Shown piece after piece: positions 1 to 5,873 of a DNA stretch of 5,873 nt (the stretch's first letter is position 1; each line of letters opens with the position of its first letter). The stretch spans positions 1 to 5,873 of the forward strand of contig JAEUVW010000246.1 of the NCBI GenBank assembly GCA_016786525.1, in the 5' to 3' direction. The stretch comes from Chitinophagaceae bacterium (GTDB taxonomy: Bacteria; Bacteroidota; Bacteroidia; Chitinophagales; Chitinophagaceae). The notes below the pieces were generated by a model, which was not told the origin of the DNA, made no database searches, and was given only the letters and a program-made list of their open reading frames with translations. The translations under genes and the position numbers were made by a program.

Positions 1-116
1 TCATGATCCGGTAACTAATTTCAGCATTTTAGGGTAAGCGTGGTAAATATGATGCTAAAAAACTTATCTTGGCATGGCAATTGTATCACATTGGAAAACA
101 AGGTTTTAATTATTTC

Positions 117-2585
117 ATGAACAGGATTGGGATTTTGCTGCTGCTGAGTCTGATGTGTTGTTGCCGTCTTGTGTTTGCCCAGGGTGTGGACAGTGCTGCA
201 GCGTACCCGAAAAACCCGCCCCCGGACCCTAAACTGCAGCAGTCTGCGCTGGAAATACTGTCCCGGTCTGAGCGCAGGTTGCAGGACAGTCTGATGAAAT
301 TGTTTACAGACTCCATCCTGAATACTGCTGCCGCACCTGTTGCCGGGCCGCAGTTCAGGAAAACGGTACGGGGTATTATCCGCGATTACAATACAGGAGA
401 AGGGATTCCTTTTGCCCAGGTGTTGTTTCCCCGTTCGGCCATCGGCAATACAACTGAGCTGGATGGCACGTTTACCTTCAGTTTTGATACCGCGCCCTCG
501 GACAGCATCCTGATCTCTGCGCTGGGCTATAAAAAACTGTACCGGAAAGTGGATACCGGCAGGCAGGATATCTTAGTGGAAGAGGAACTCTCCCGTACAG
601 AAAACCTGTTGCGGGAAGTCATCATCAGGCCCGGAGAAGACCCTGCGGTAGCCCTGGTGAAACGCATCATCAAAGCAAAGCCTGTCAATAACCCGGATAA
701 ATACGACAATTACAAGTACGAACTGTACAACAAGCTGGAGCTGGACCTGGTGCGCATGAGCAAGGAGCAGTTTCAGAAGATACCCATGATGAAGCCCTTT
801 GCTTTTATCTTCAATAACGTCGATTCTTTTTCAGAGGAAAAGCCATTTCTTCCCGTTTTCCTGACGGACACCCTGTCGGATTATTACTTCCAGCGCAGCC
901 CGAAAAAGACAAAGGAAGTGGTCAAGGCCAGCCAGATCAAGGGGATCAACAATGAGAGTGTTACCCAGTTCCTGGGCGGTATGTACCAGCAGATCAATAT
1001 GTACAACAACTTCATCGACATATTCGGCAAGCAGTTCGTCAGTCCCATCAACAATAATGCCCTGCTGTACTATAAATACCAGATCAAAGATACACAGTAC
1101 GCCTACGGTCAGCGCATCATACTGGTACAGTTTGCACCACGGCGGGAGGCGGAGAACTGCTTTACCGGCGACTTCTGGGTAGCCGATTCCATGCTGGCCA
1201 TACAGCGTATGAGCCTCGATATTTCGAAGGAAGCCAATATTAACCTTGTCAACAGGGTCAGCCTGTACCAGGAGTTTGCCCCTGTAGGCGACTCCCTTTG
1301 GTTCAATGTAAAGGATAAATTCATTGCCGACTTTACAGTACCCTACGGAGGAAAAAAAATGCCGGGTTTCATCGGCCGCAAAACCACTTCGTATAAAAGT
1401 ATCCTGCTGAATGACAGCACGGTAACGGCCTTCGTCAACAACAAAAAATTAAAGCAGGATGTGATCGTAGAAGAAGGTGCCCGGGATAAGGATGCGGCCT
1501 ATTGGGCGGAAGAACGGCACGACTCCCTGAACCGGAATGAGAAAGCCATCTATTCCATGATCGATACGCTGAACACGATGCCGATCTTTAACCGGACCAA
1601 GAATGTGATCCTGTTCCTGAGCAAGGGTACACAGAATGTTGGGCCTTTTGAATTCGGCCCTTACTGGTCGGTGTACAACAACAACCCGATAGAAGGGCAC
1701 CGGTTCCGTTTTTCGATGGGTACAAACCCCAAGCTGTTCAAAAATATTTACCTGAATGGCTATACGGCTTACGGTACGAAAGACAGGAGGGTCAAATACA
1801 AACTGGCCGGGCTGTGGTTGCTGGAGCGTCATCCGCGGCACCGCCTGTATGCATCTTACACCAGCGACCTGGACCGCAGCATCAGTTATTATTCAGAAGC
1901 GGCCACAGACAACTTCCTCAGCAATACCGTACGTAAACGCTACCTGCCTTTTAAGCTGGCTTTTGTCAAAGATGCCCGATTTGAGCATTATAAAGAATAC
2001 TTCAATGGCTTCAGCCATGAGTTTACCTTCCTGAGAAAGGAGTTTACACCGTATGCTCCATTGCCCTCCACGACTATATTTAAAGATGAAGGCGTACCGG
2101 CTTCCAGTGTGGTGAATTCAGAGGTGGGCATGAAATTCCGCTTTGCCTACAAGGAGCGTTTCCTGGAAGGCGATTACTACAGGTTAAGCCTGGGCAGTAA
2201 ATATCCCATTGTTTCCCTGCGCTTTGCCTTAGGTATAAAAGGTTTCCTGAACAGCGGTTATGCGTACCAGAAGCTGACCATGAATGTGTCCGATATTGTA
2301 CGCCTGCCGCACCTGGGCACCATTACCTACAACCTGTTTGCCGGCAAGCACTTTGGCACCCTGCCTTACCCTTTGCTGGAAGTGCATCCGGGTAATGACT
2401 ACTATTACTACAGCCCCTACGCTTTCAGCATGATGGAGCGTTTTGAGTTCCTGAGCGATACGTACGCCGGGCTGATGTTTGAGCATAATATCGGCGGCGG
2501 TGTGTTCAATTATATCCCCCTGCTGCGGAAAGCAAAATTCCGCCAGTTCTGGACGGTAAAGACGGCTATCGGCAGGTTGTCGTAA
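117..2585 (+). CDS. DUF5686 family outer-membrane protein with N-terminal carboxypeptidase-regulatory-like domain, C-terminus cut by in-frame stop
   Basis: Start: I choose ATG 117 over an in-frame TTG at 69 because it places a clean signal peptide at the N-terminus (MNRIGILLLL..., cleavage likely after VFA, about residue 21). No Shine-Dalgarno is visible, which is normal for Bacteroidota. Domains, numbered from this ATG: a low-complexity linker at 22-80; a carboxypeptidase-D regulatory-like beta-sandwich at about 82-170 (VRGIIRDYNTGEGIPFAQV, then a DGTF turn); then the DUF5686 region, opened by the typical GEDPAVALVKRIIKAKP stretch at about 173-189. The second half is rich in aromatic, alternating segments, as expected of outer-membrane beta strands. 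Known of the family: abundant in Bacteroidota, related in layout to TonB-dependent receptors but without a plug domain, function unknown. Oddity: the frame ends at TAA 2583-2585 after 822 residues, although homologous sequence continues in the same frame to 2789 (890 positions in total). Without it the barrel would lack its last strands. Family assignment is firm; functionality of this copy is uncertain. Confidence 0.9.
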   Translation: MNRIGILLLLSLMCCCRLVFAQGVDSAAAYPKNPPPDPKLQQSALEILSRSERRLQDSLMKLFTDSILNTAAAPVAGPQFRKTVRGIIRDYNTGEGIPFAQVLFPRSAIGNTTELDGTFTFSFDTAPSDSILISALGYKKLYRKVDTGRQDILVEEELSRTENLLREVIIRPGEDPAVALVKRIIKAKPVNNPDKYDNYKYELYNKLELDLVRMSKEQFQKIPMMKPFAFIFNNVDSFSEEKPFLPVFLTDTLSDYYFQRSPKKTKEVVKASQIKGINNESVTQFLGGMYQQINMYNNFIDIFGKQFVSPINNNALLYYKYQIKDTQYAYGQRIILVQFAPRREAENCFTGDFWVADSMLAIQRMSLDISKEANINLVNRVSLYQEFAPVGDSLWFNVKDKFIADFTVPYGGKKMPGFIGRKTTSYKSILLNDSTVTAFVNNKKLKQDVIVEEGARDKDAAYWAEERHDSLNRNEKAIYSMIDTLNTMPIFNRTKNVILFLSKGTQNVGPFEFGPYWSVYNNNPIEGHRFRFSMGTNPKLFKNIYLNGYTAYGTKDRRVKYKLAGLWLLERHPRHRLYASYTSDLDRSISYYSEAATDNFLSNTVRKRYLPFKLAFVKDARFEHYKEYFNGFSHEFTFLRKEFTPYAPLPSTTIFKDEGVPASSVVNSEVGMKFRFAYKERFLEGDYYRLSLGSKYPIVSLRFALGIKGFLNSGYAYQKLTMNVSDIVRLPHLGTITYNLFAGKHFGTLPYPLLEVHPGNDYYYYSPYAFSMMERFEFLSDTYAGLMFEHNIGGGVFNYIPLLRKAKFRQFWTVKTAIGRLS

Positions 2586-2789
2586 GCCAACTAGGCGCTG
2601 AACCTGAACTAAGGTTTTGATTTTAAGACCCTTGAGTCTACTCCGTATTTTGAGATCGGTACCGGGGTAGACAATATCTTCCAGTTGTTCCGGATTGATT
2701 TTGTATGGCGTGTAGCCCCGGCCCCGGTAGTGAATGAGCCGCTCGAAAACCGCTTCGGCATCTTCGGCAGCTTCCGGGTGTCGTTCTGA
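2586..2789 (+). pseudogene. Detached C-terminal end of the DUF5686 gene, same frame, after three stop codons
   Basis: Reading on in the same frame from the TAA at 2583 gives stop-AN-stop-ALNLN-stop-GFDFKTLESTPYFEIG and so on, with TAA 2583, TAG 2592 and TAA 2610. After these come 58 uninterrupted codons to a TGA at 2787-2789. The translated tail contains EIGTGVDNIFQLFRIDFVWR and ends in GIFGSFRVSF. From what I know of DUF5686 proteins this is the expected barrel end, and the terminal phenylalanine fits the beta-signal recognised by the BAM assembly machinery. No start codon or promoter suggests independent translation, and no frameshift is needed to join it to the upstream part. It is therefore either the remnant of a freshly inactivated gene end, sequence reached by readthrough, or the result of base-call errors. 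Confidence 0.8.
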
Positions 2790-2818
2790 TGGGAAAGAAG
2801 CTATTCTTAAAACCGCTC

Positions 2819-2830
2819 AGGTTTAAACCT
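2819..2830. repeat. 12-bp perfect palindrome overlapping the hairpin
   Basis: AGGTTTAAACCT is self-complementary and shares its second half (AAACCT) with the left arm of the larger hairpin. The stretch 2819-2857 therefore holds four copies of the AGGTTT/AAACCT hexamer in alternating orientation (2819-2824, 2825-2830, 2834-2839 as AAGGTTT, and 2852-2857). This suggests a composite repeat element rather than a simple stem-loop. Confidence 0.5.
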
Positions 2831-2857
2831 ATAAGGTTTTAAAAACCTTATAGGTTT
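2825..2857. terminator. AT-rich 16-bp inverted repeat, probable bidirectional terminator between convergent genes
   Basis: The left arm AAACCTATAAGGTTTT (2825-2840) and right arm AAAACCTTATAGGTTT (2842-2857) are perfect reverse complements separated by a single A; in RNA the innermost A/U pairs would open to form the loop. It lies between the DUF5686 gene end (2789, plus strand) and the beta-helix lipoprotein stop (2866, minus strand), the usual place for a shared terminator. The U-rich part sits inside the arms rather than after the stem, so this is not a textbook GC-stem plus U-tract. It could instead be a copy of a dispersed intergenic repeat. Confidence 0.65.
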
Positions 2858-2865
2858 TGCATTTA

Positions 2866-4287
2866 TTAATAAGCGCCCATATTCTGGCTGCCGCCGATAT
2901 CATCAAGGTTGGTGCCGAAGAAAGGCGGTGCGCCGGCATTCCGTGCCGGAGAACCCGCTTTCAGGCGGTAATTCCACTTGTCGGTGTCCTCGAACATCGG
3001 GTCTTCATTGAATTTGCATTCCGAAAAAACTACGCTGCCATTGGCCGTTTTTGCTTTGATCAGGCAATGATCGAACAGGATATCAAAGCTGCCCGGGCCT
3101 TTGCTGTTGCAGACCAGTTCCTCTTCCAGCGATCCGTAGATAATACAGTTGCGCAGTACCGCTTTCAGGTTGCCGGGAATATAGCTGGTCTGGCTGGTAT
3201 CCAGGTAATTCAGCAGGCTCATCACCGGTGCGTCCACATGGCTGACCAGCCGGGTACCATAGGTGACAAAAGTGCATTGGTTGAATTCGAAGTTGCCACC
3301 CTGGAATACACCGACATTTTGCTGGCCGCAGGTATTGATCAGGGTATTGAGCATACTGACTTTTCCGCCAAAACTCAGCAGGCCGTACCCGATCGAGTTT
3401 TCGACGACGCAGTTCTCCAGGTGCACACCATCCGCTGCATTGAAGATACCGGGATTATTGTCGACCTGTATCGCTGCAGGTTGTACCATTCCCTGGCCAA
3501 TTCTGGTACTGTTGCCGCAGTCTTTGATGACGGTCCACTTCAGTTTATTGCCTTTACTGTTTTCGGTAAAGTACAGGCCGCCCCATTCTCCTGGGTAGCC
3601 CCTGTACCCGAAATAGCTGCGGTCGATGCGGTCGGTCTGGAATACAACACTGTCGGTTTTCGTGCCATTGACCAGTAAGGTGCCTTCAACGAAAAGACGG
3701 GAATTGGGATGCACATACACGCGGCAGCCGGCATCAATGGTCAGGGTTTGGTTTTTGTCTACCAGTGCATTGTTGATGATCACATAGGGCAATACATTGT
3801 CCCAGGTCTGGGTCTGCAGCACACTGTCGAATATATACCGCGCATTCTGCCCGTAAGCAATGACCGGTACCGAATAGTCTGCGCCGTTTACCGTGGCAAT
3901 AAGCCGGTCGTCTACGATGAAGGGGGAAAGGGAAGAATTAGGATCAATGGTAACGGTGCTGTACACATACATACTGTCGTGAGGCGCCAGCTCCTGGTTG
4001 GCTACATCCCTGCCGCTGATACCATTTACATTCAGGCTAAAAGAAGAAGCACTGCCTTTTTCGAGGCGCACGCTGCTCAGGGTTACTGTTTTGTTCAGGG
4101 TATTATAGATCTTGATCTTGTAAGTGGTGCTGCCCGCAGAAACGAACACGGTATCAAACAACAAGGTGTCTGCGGAAAACCGTAAGGTACCGCTCTGCCT
4201 GATGACATCCGCATCCTTGCGGCAGGAGCTGCTGCTTAGGGTCAGTGCGGTAAAGAAGGCAATCCAGAAAAGGGAGAACAGGCGCAT
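2866..4287 (-). CDS. Secreted lipoprotein with Ig-like N-terminal region and right-handed parallel beta-helix
   Basis: The frame is open further upstream to 4377, but the ATG at 4287 is chosen because it starts directly with a lipoprotein signal (MRLFSLFWIAFFTALTLSSSSC, Cys22 as lipidation site). Predicted length is 473 residues. After the cysteine comes RKDAD, a charged stretch resembling the export signals of Bacteroidota surface lipoproteins, so cell-surface exposure is possible (inference). Residues about 33-150 look like an Ig/ASH-type beta-sandwich (LRFSADTLLFDTVFVSAGS, then a segment ending VPVIAYGQNA). Residues about 160-473 have the alternating short-strand pattern of a right-handed beta-helix: TLTIDAGCRVYVHPNSRLFV, then GEWGGLYF, then repeated N-C-containing rungs. 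The C-terminus YRLKAGSPARNAGAPP...IGGSQNMGAY matches the closing motif common in secreted beta-helix proteins. I see no catalytic signature and no type IX secretion C-terminal domain. A polysaccharide-binding or lyase-like role is conceivable but unsupported. The gene ends in tandem TAA TAA. Confidence 0.85.
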   Translation of the reverse strand: MRLFSLFWIAFFTALTLSSSSCRKDADVIRQSGTLRFSADTLLFDTVFVSAGSTTYKIKIYNTLNKTVTLSSVRLEKGSASSFSLNVNGISGRDVANQELAPHDSMYVYSTVTIDPNSSLSPFIVDDRLIATVNGADYSVPVIAYGQNARYIFDSVLQTQTWDNVLPYVIINNALVDKNQTLTIDAGCRVYVHPNSRLFVEGTLLVNGTKTDSVVFQTDRIDRSYFGYRGYPGEWGGLYFTENSKGNKLKWTVIKDCGNSTRIGQGMVQPAAIQVDNNPGIFNAADGVHLENCVVENSIGYGLLSFGGKVSMLNTLINTCGQQNVGVFQGGNFEFNQCTFVTYGTRLVSHVDAPVMSLLNYLDTSQTSYIPGNLKAVLRNCIIYGSLEEELVCNSKGPGSFDILFDHCLIKAKTANGSVVFSECKFNEDPMFEDTDKWNYRLKAGSPARNAGAPPFFGTNLDDIGGSQNMGAY

Positions 4288-4430
4288 AGCAAAAAAATAA
4301 GGAGCGAAATTAGTTTTTATTTGACAAGTCGGTAACCCGTTTCCTTGTAAACGTTGGAACACAATGATTTGTTGCACAAATGAGACAATTTTTGAAATTG
4401 TACCCTATATTTGCAGGAAATTTTTAAAAT
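4288..4430. promoter_or_regulatory. Divergent intergenic region with two small dyads
   Basis: This 143-base AT-rich gap separates two lipoprotein genes read away from each other. Two perfect short dyads lie side by side: TTTGT-TGC-ACAAA (4368-4380) and CAATTT-TTG-AAATTG (4386-4400), with centres 19 bases apart. The second ends five bases before the promoter element of the plus-strand gene. They are placed where an operator would act, but such short AT-rich dyads can arise by chance. For the minus-strand gene, TAATTTCG (4312-4305) is a one-mismatch candidate for the TAnnTTTG element. Confidence 0.35.
4406..4413 (+). promoter_or_regulatory. Bacteroidota-type -7 promoter element
   Basis: TATATTTG matches the TAnnTTTG -7 consensus of Bacteroidota housekeeping promoters exactly, 17 bases before the ATG at 4431. 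It predicts a transcript start near 4418-4420 and a leader of roughly a dozen bases. A matching -33 TTTG at the usual spacing is not evident; the nearest TTTG (4391-4394) is too close. The leader is A/T-rich with no Shine-Dalgarno, as is common in this phylum. Confidence 0.55.
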
Positions 4431-4991
4431 ATGAAGAAGATATTGTGCGCCTCTGCTTTATTGATGGTATTGGGCTTGTCTGTTTTTTCGTCTTGCGATA
4501 AGGTAAAGGACCTGGCGAAAGTAAACCTGAACCTGGACAACGCCGATGGCGAATTTACCATTCCCGTATTGGTGACCACCGGGGAAGTGACATTGGGTAC
4601 CGATGATATTTATGTGAACCTGGACAGTATGATCAAGGCACAAAACAGCCAGGTCAGTGCCAATAATATCAAAGAAGTGCGGGTAAAATCCTGCGAACTG
4701 ACCTTGAGCAACGGAGACAGTAAAAACAATTTTTCCGTCCTCGAGTCCTGCAAGCTGGAAGTAAAATCCAACACCAAAGTTGAATGGCTCACACTGGCTT
4801 CCGTAAGCAACAATCCCGACACCGAAGGGCAAACGCTGAACCTGCCGGTCAACAGTTCGCTTGATCTGAAAGACTACTTCCTGAATGCGAATACCTTCTC
4901 TTACCGCGTATCGGGTAAGACACGTAAGACAACGGATAAGGAACTGAACTGTAAAGTACTGGTAAAATATACCATCACTGCAGGTCTGTAG
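4431..4991 (+). CDS. Small secreted lipoprotein of unknown function
   Basis: The protein has 186 residues. The N-terminus MKKILCASALLMVLGLSVFSSC is a clear lipoprotein signal with Cys22 as the lipid anchor, so it is expected in the periplasm or outer membrane. The mature part (23-186) shows alternating hydrophobic/polar segments (GEFTIPVLV, VTLGTDDIYVNLDSMI, IKEVRVKSCELTLS, SCKLEVKSNTKVEWLTLASV, ELNCKVLVKYTI), which suggests an all-beta, possibly Ig-like domain (inference). Three mature cysteines occur in strand-like segments. I recognise no Pfam family; similar short lipoproteins are, as I recall, common in Chitinophagaceae without assigned function. The start is supported by the promoter element 17 bases upstream and the signal peptide. 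A strong terminator follows directly, so the gene is probably transcribed alone. Confidence 0.85.
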   Translation: MKKILCASALLMVLGLSVFSSCDKVKDLAKVNLNLDNADGEFTIPVLVTTGEVTLGTDDIYVNLDSMIKAQNSQVSANNIKEVRVKSCELTLSNGDSKNNFSVLESCKLEVKSNTKVEWLTLASVSNNPDTEGQTLNLPVNSSLDLKDYFLNANTFSYRVSGKTRKTTDKELNCKVLVKYTITAGL

Positions 4992-5018
4992 TACCAGCCG
5001 GTACATCATACTGAAAGC

Positions 5019-5047
5019 GCTTGCCTTCAAGGGCAAGCACTTTTTTT
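5019..5047 (+). terminator. Rho-independent terminator of the small lipoprotein gene
   Basis: Stem GCTTGCC (5019-5025) pairs with GGCAAGC (5032-5038) across a six-base loop and is followed, after AC, by seven T (5041-5047). It begins 28 bases after the TAG stop at 4989-4991. A smaller hairpin, GTACC-AGCC-GGTAC (4991-5004), overlaps the last base of the stop codon. Confidence 0.85.
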
Positions 5048-5083
5048 ATGCGTAGATCATTTCTGCACGGCTTGCCGGCAGGA

Positions 5084-5123
5084 AAAAAGAAAGCCGTCCC
5101 GGATAGGGGACGGCTTTCTTTTT
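5084..5123. terminator. Strong bidirectional terminator, 17-bp stem
   Basis: The arms 5084-5100 and 5107-5123 are perfectly complementary, with core AAGCCGTCCC/GGGACGGCTT and loop GGATAG. The stem is flanked by an A-run on the left and a T-run on the right, so either strand gives a GC-rich stem followed by U residues. It serves the minus-strand glycosyltransferase, whose stop lies 100 bases to the right, and backs up the terminator at 5019-5047 for plus-strand transcription. Confidence 0.85.
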
Positions 5124-5222
5124 CAACTTTTTAAATCCTTATGAAAGAGAGGATAAACGAATGTAACGCATACATTTTTTGGTTACAGACTTTTCGTTCA
5201 AAAACGTGGAAATTTCTTTGTC

Positions 5223-5873
5223 TTATTGCCCTTTAAGCGAAAGCAGTTTGCTGATAAAAGTATCCCAGCTGTATTTCTTTTTTTCGTCCCTGAGGTTTTG
5301 TTGCAGGTCCGGGATCGGGTCTCCGGAGAAGAAGCGCAGCAGGGCTTCGGCAAGGGAAGCCGCAGTAGGCTCGGCAACAAAGCCCACTTTGCCATCGGGT
5401 ACATTTTCCGCAAGGCCGCCGACATTGGTGACGATCATTGGTTTTTCAAAGTGGTACGCGATCTGGGTAATGCCACTTTGCGTTGCTGTCTTGTATGGCT
5501 GTACCACCAGGTCTGCCGCGGCAAAGTAAAGCGGTACTTCGTTGTTGGGGATGAAGTCGGTAAACAGGCGTACGGTTTGCTGCAGCCCGTAGGTTTCGAT
5601 CAGCCCGGTGTACAGGCCGGCGTCGCTGTAGTATTCCCCTGCTATGATCAGTTTGAGCTGTAAAGCCCTTACCCGCTCATCGGCCATGGCCTCCAGCAGC
5701 AGGTCCAGGCCCTTGTATTTGCGGATGAACCCAAAGAAGAGCAAATGCCTGTCCTTCGGGTTCAGGCCGAGTTTTTCCAGCGCTTCGGCTTTGCCCGGTG
5801 CGCTGCCGAAATTGTCGTATAAAGGGTGTGGTGTATACAGGGCCGGCTTGTTGCTGAAGCTGCGCAGATCCTG
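5223..5873 (-). CDS. GT4-type glycosyltransferase, C-terminal part (start lies beyond the right edge)
   Basis: The frame is open from the window edge (5873) to TAA at 5223-5225, giving 216 residues. The TTG at 5744 is not a real start, because homologous sequence continues upstream of it (TPHPLYDNFG at about residues 14-23). What is seen is the C-terminal Rossmann domain of a GT-B fold enzyme: LLFFGFIRKYKGLDLLLEA (44-62), with the Gly, Arg51 and Lys54 expected to contact the nucleotide-sugar phosphates; LKLIIAGEYY (73-82); and DLVVQPYKTATQSG (121-134) followed by KPMIVTNVGGLAE. The usual EX7E pair is absent: alanine and isoleucine occupy those places. The TQSG form is, as I recall, shared by a subgroup of family 4 enzymes. 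It should transfer a sugar from a nucleotide donor in the cytosol, probably for surface polysaccharide or glycolipid; donor and acceptor cannot be told from this part. It converges on the lipoprotein gene. Confidence 0.88.
   Translation of the reverse strand, partial: QDLRSFSNKPALYTPHPLYDNFGSAPGKAEALEKLGLNPKDRHLLFFGFIRKYKGLDLLLEAMADERVRALQLKLIIAGEYYSDAGLYTGLIETYGLQQTVRLFTDFIPNNEVPLYFAAADLVVQPYKTATQSGITQIAYHFEKPMIVTNVGGLAENVPDGKVGFVAEPTAASLAEALLRFFSGDPIPDLQQNLRDEKKKYSWDTFISKLLSLKGQ

Noticed and set aside
69..116. In-frame TTG at 69 as start of the DUF5686 gene
   Set aside because: It would put 16 mostly polar residues before a classic signal peptide that starts exactly at ATG 117.
1..116. Possible divergent gene starting at a minus-strand ATG (4-2), or a 9-codon frame ending at 1-3
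   Set aside because: Only a few bases are visible at the edge; no promoter or coding signal can be judged. Apart from a weak TATCTTGG near-match (65-72) to a -7 element, nothing is supportable here.
2583..2612. Alternative genetic code with TAA/TAG as glutamine
   Set aside because: Other genes here end at TAA or TAG right before terminators, extension past them gives non-protein-like sequence, and glutamines in all genes use ordinary CAA/CAG.
2582..2620. Frameshift as the cause of the DUF5686 truncation
   Set aside because: The +1-shifted frame is open across the three stops (VSQLGAEPELRF), but its residues do not fit the family, and the sequence before, between and after the stops fits in the original frame.
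2857..3678. Long plus-strand open frame (273 codons) opposite the beta-helix lipoprotein
   Set aside because: It is antisense to a gene with clear signal peptide and domain motifs; its translation shows no recognisable domain and it begins inside the hairpin. The same applies to the open frame at 3709-4185.
4458..5036. Minus-strand open frame opposite the small lipoprotein gene
   Set aside because: It starts inside a terminator stem and its translation resembles no protein; the plus-strand gene has promoter, lipobox and terminator.
5048..5222. Small gene or RNA between the two convergent genes
   Set aside because: Outside the 5084-5123 terminator I see no open frame with a start and no conserved RNA structure.

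Overview
The window looks like a chromosomal segment from a Bacteroidota bacterium, most likely Chitinophagaceae or a close relative (inference). The grounds are a DUF5686-type outer-membrane protein with an N-terminal carboxypeptidase-regulatory-like domain, two lipoproteins with short serine-rich lipoboxes, no Shine-Dalgarno sequences before the starts, one good TAnnTTTG promoter element, and moderate GC content. There is no tRNA, rRNA, CRISPR array, insertion sequence or phage gene.

Layout: (1) 117-2585 (+) encodes a DUF5686 outer-membrane beta-barrel protein. Its reading frame is cut by three stop codons within 30 bases (2583, 2592, 2610). The same frame then continues as a perfectly family-like C-terminus to a TGA at 2787-2789. 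(2) 2819-2857 holds a strong AT-rich hairpin between convergent genes, made of two 16-base inverted arms. (3) 2866-4287 (-) encodes a secreted lipoprotein with an Ig-like N-terminal region followed by a right-handed beta-helix. (4) 4288-4430 is a divergent intergenic region with a TAnnTTTG element and two small dyads. (5) 4431-4991 (+) encodes a small lipoprotein of no family I can name. (6) 5019-5123 carries a unidirectional terminator and a separate 17-bp bidirectional one. (7) 5223-5873 (-) is the C-terminal half of a GT4-type glycosyltransferase that runs off the right edge.

The genes are arranged as alternating single units: convergent, divergent, convergent. I see no multi-gene operon. 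Three of the four products are predicted to act in or at the outer membrane or periplasm, and the fourth is a cytosolic sugar transferase, so the theme is cell envelope, without evidence for a shared pathway. The most unusual observation is the cluster of three in-frame stops inside an otherwise undamaged DUF5686 gene. I do not see a convincing new multi-gene system.
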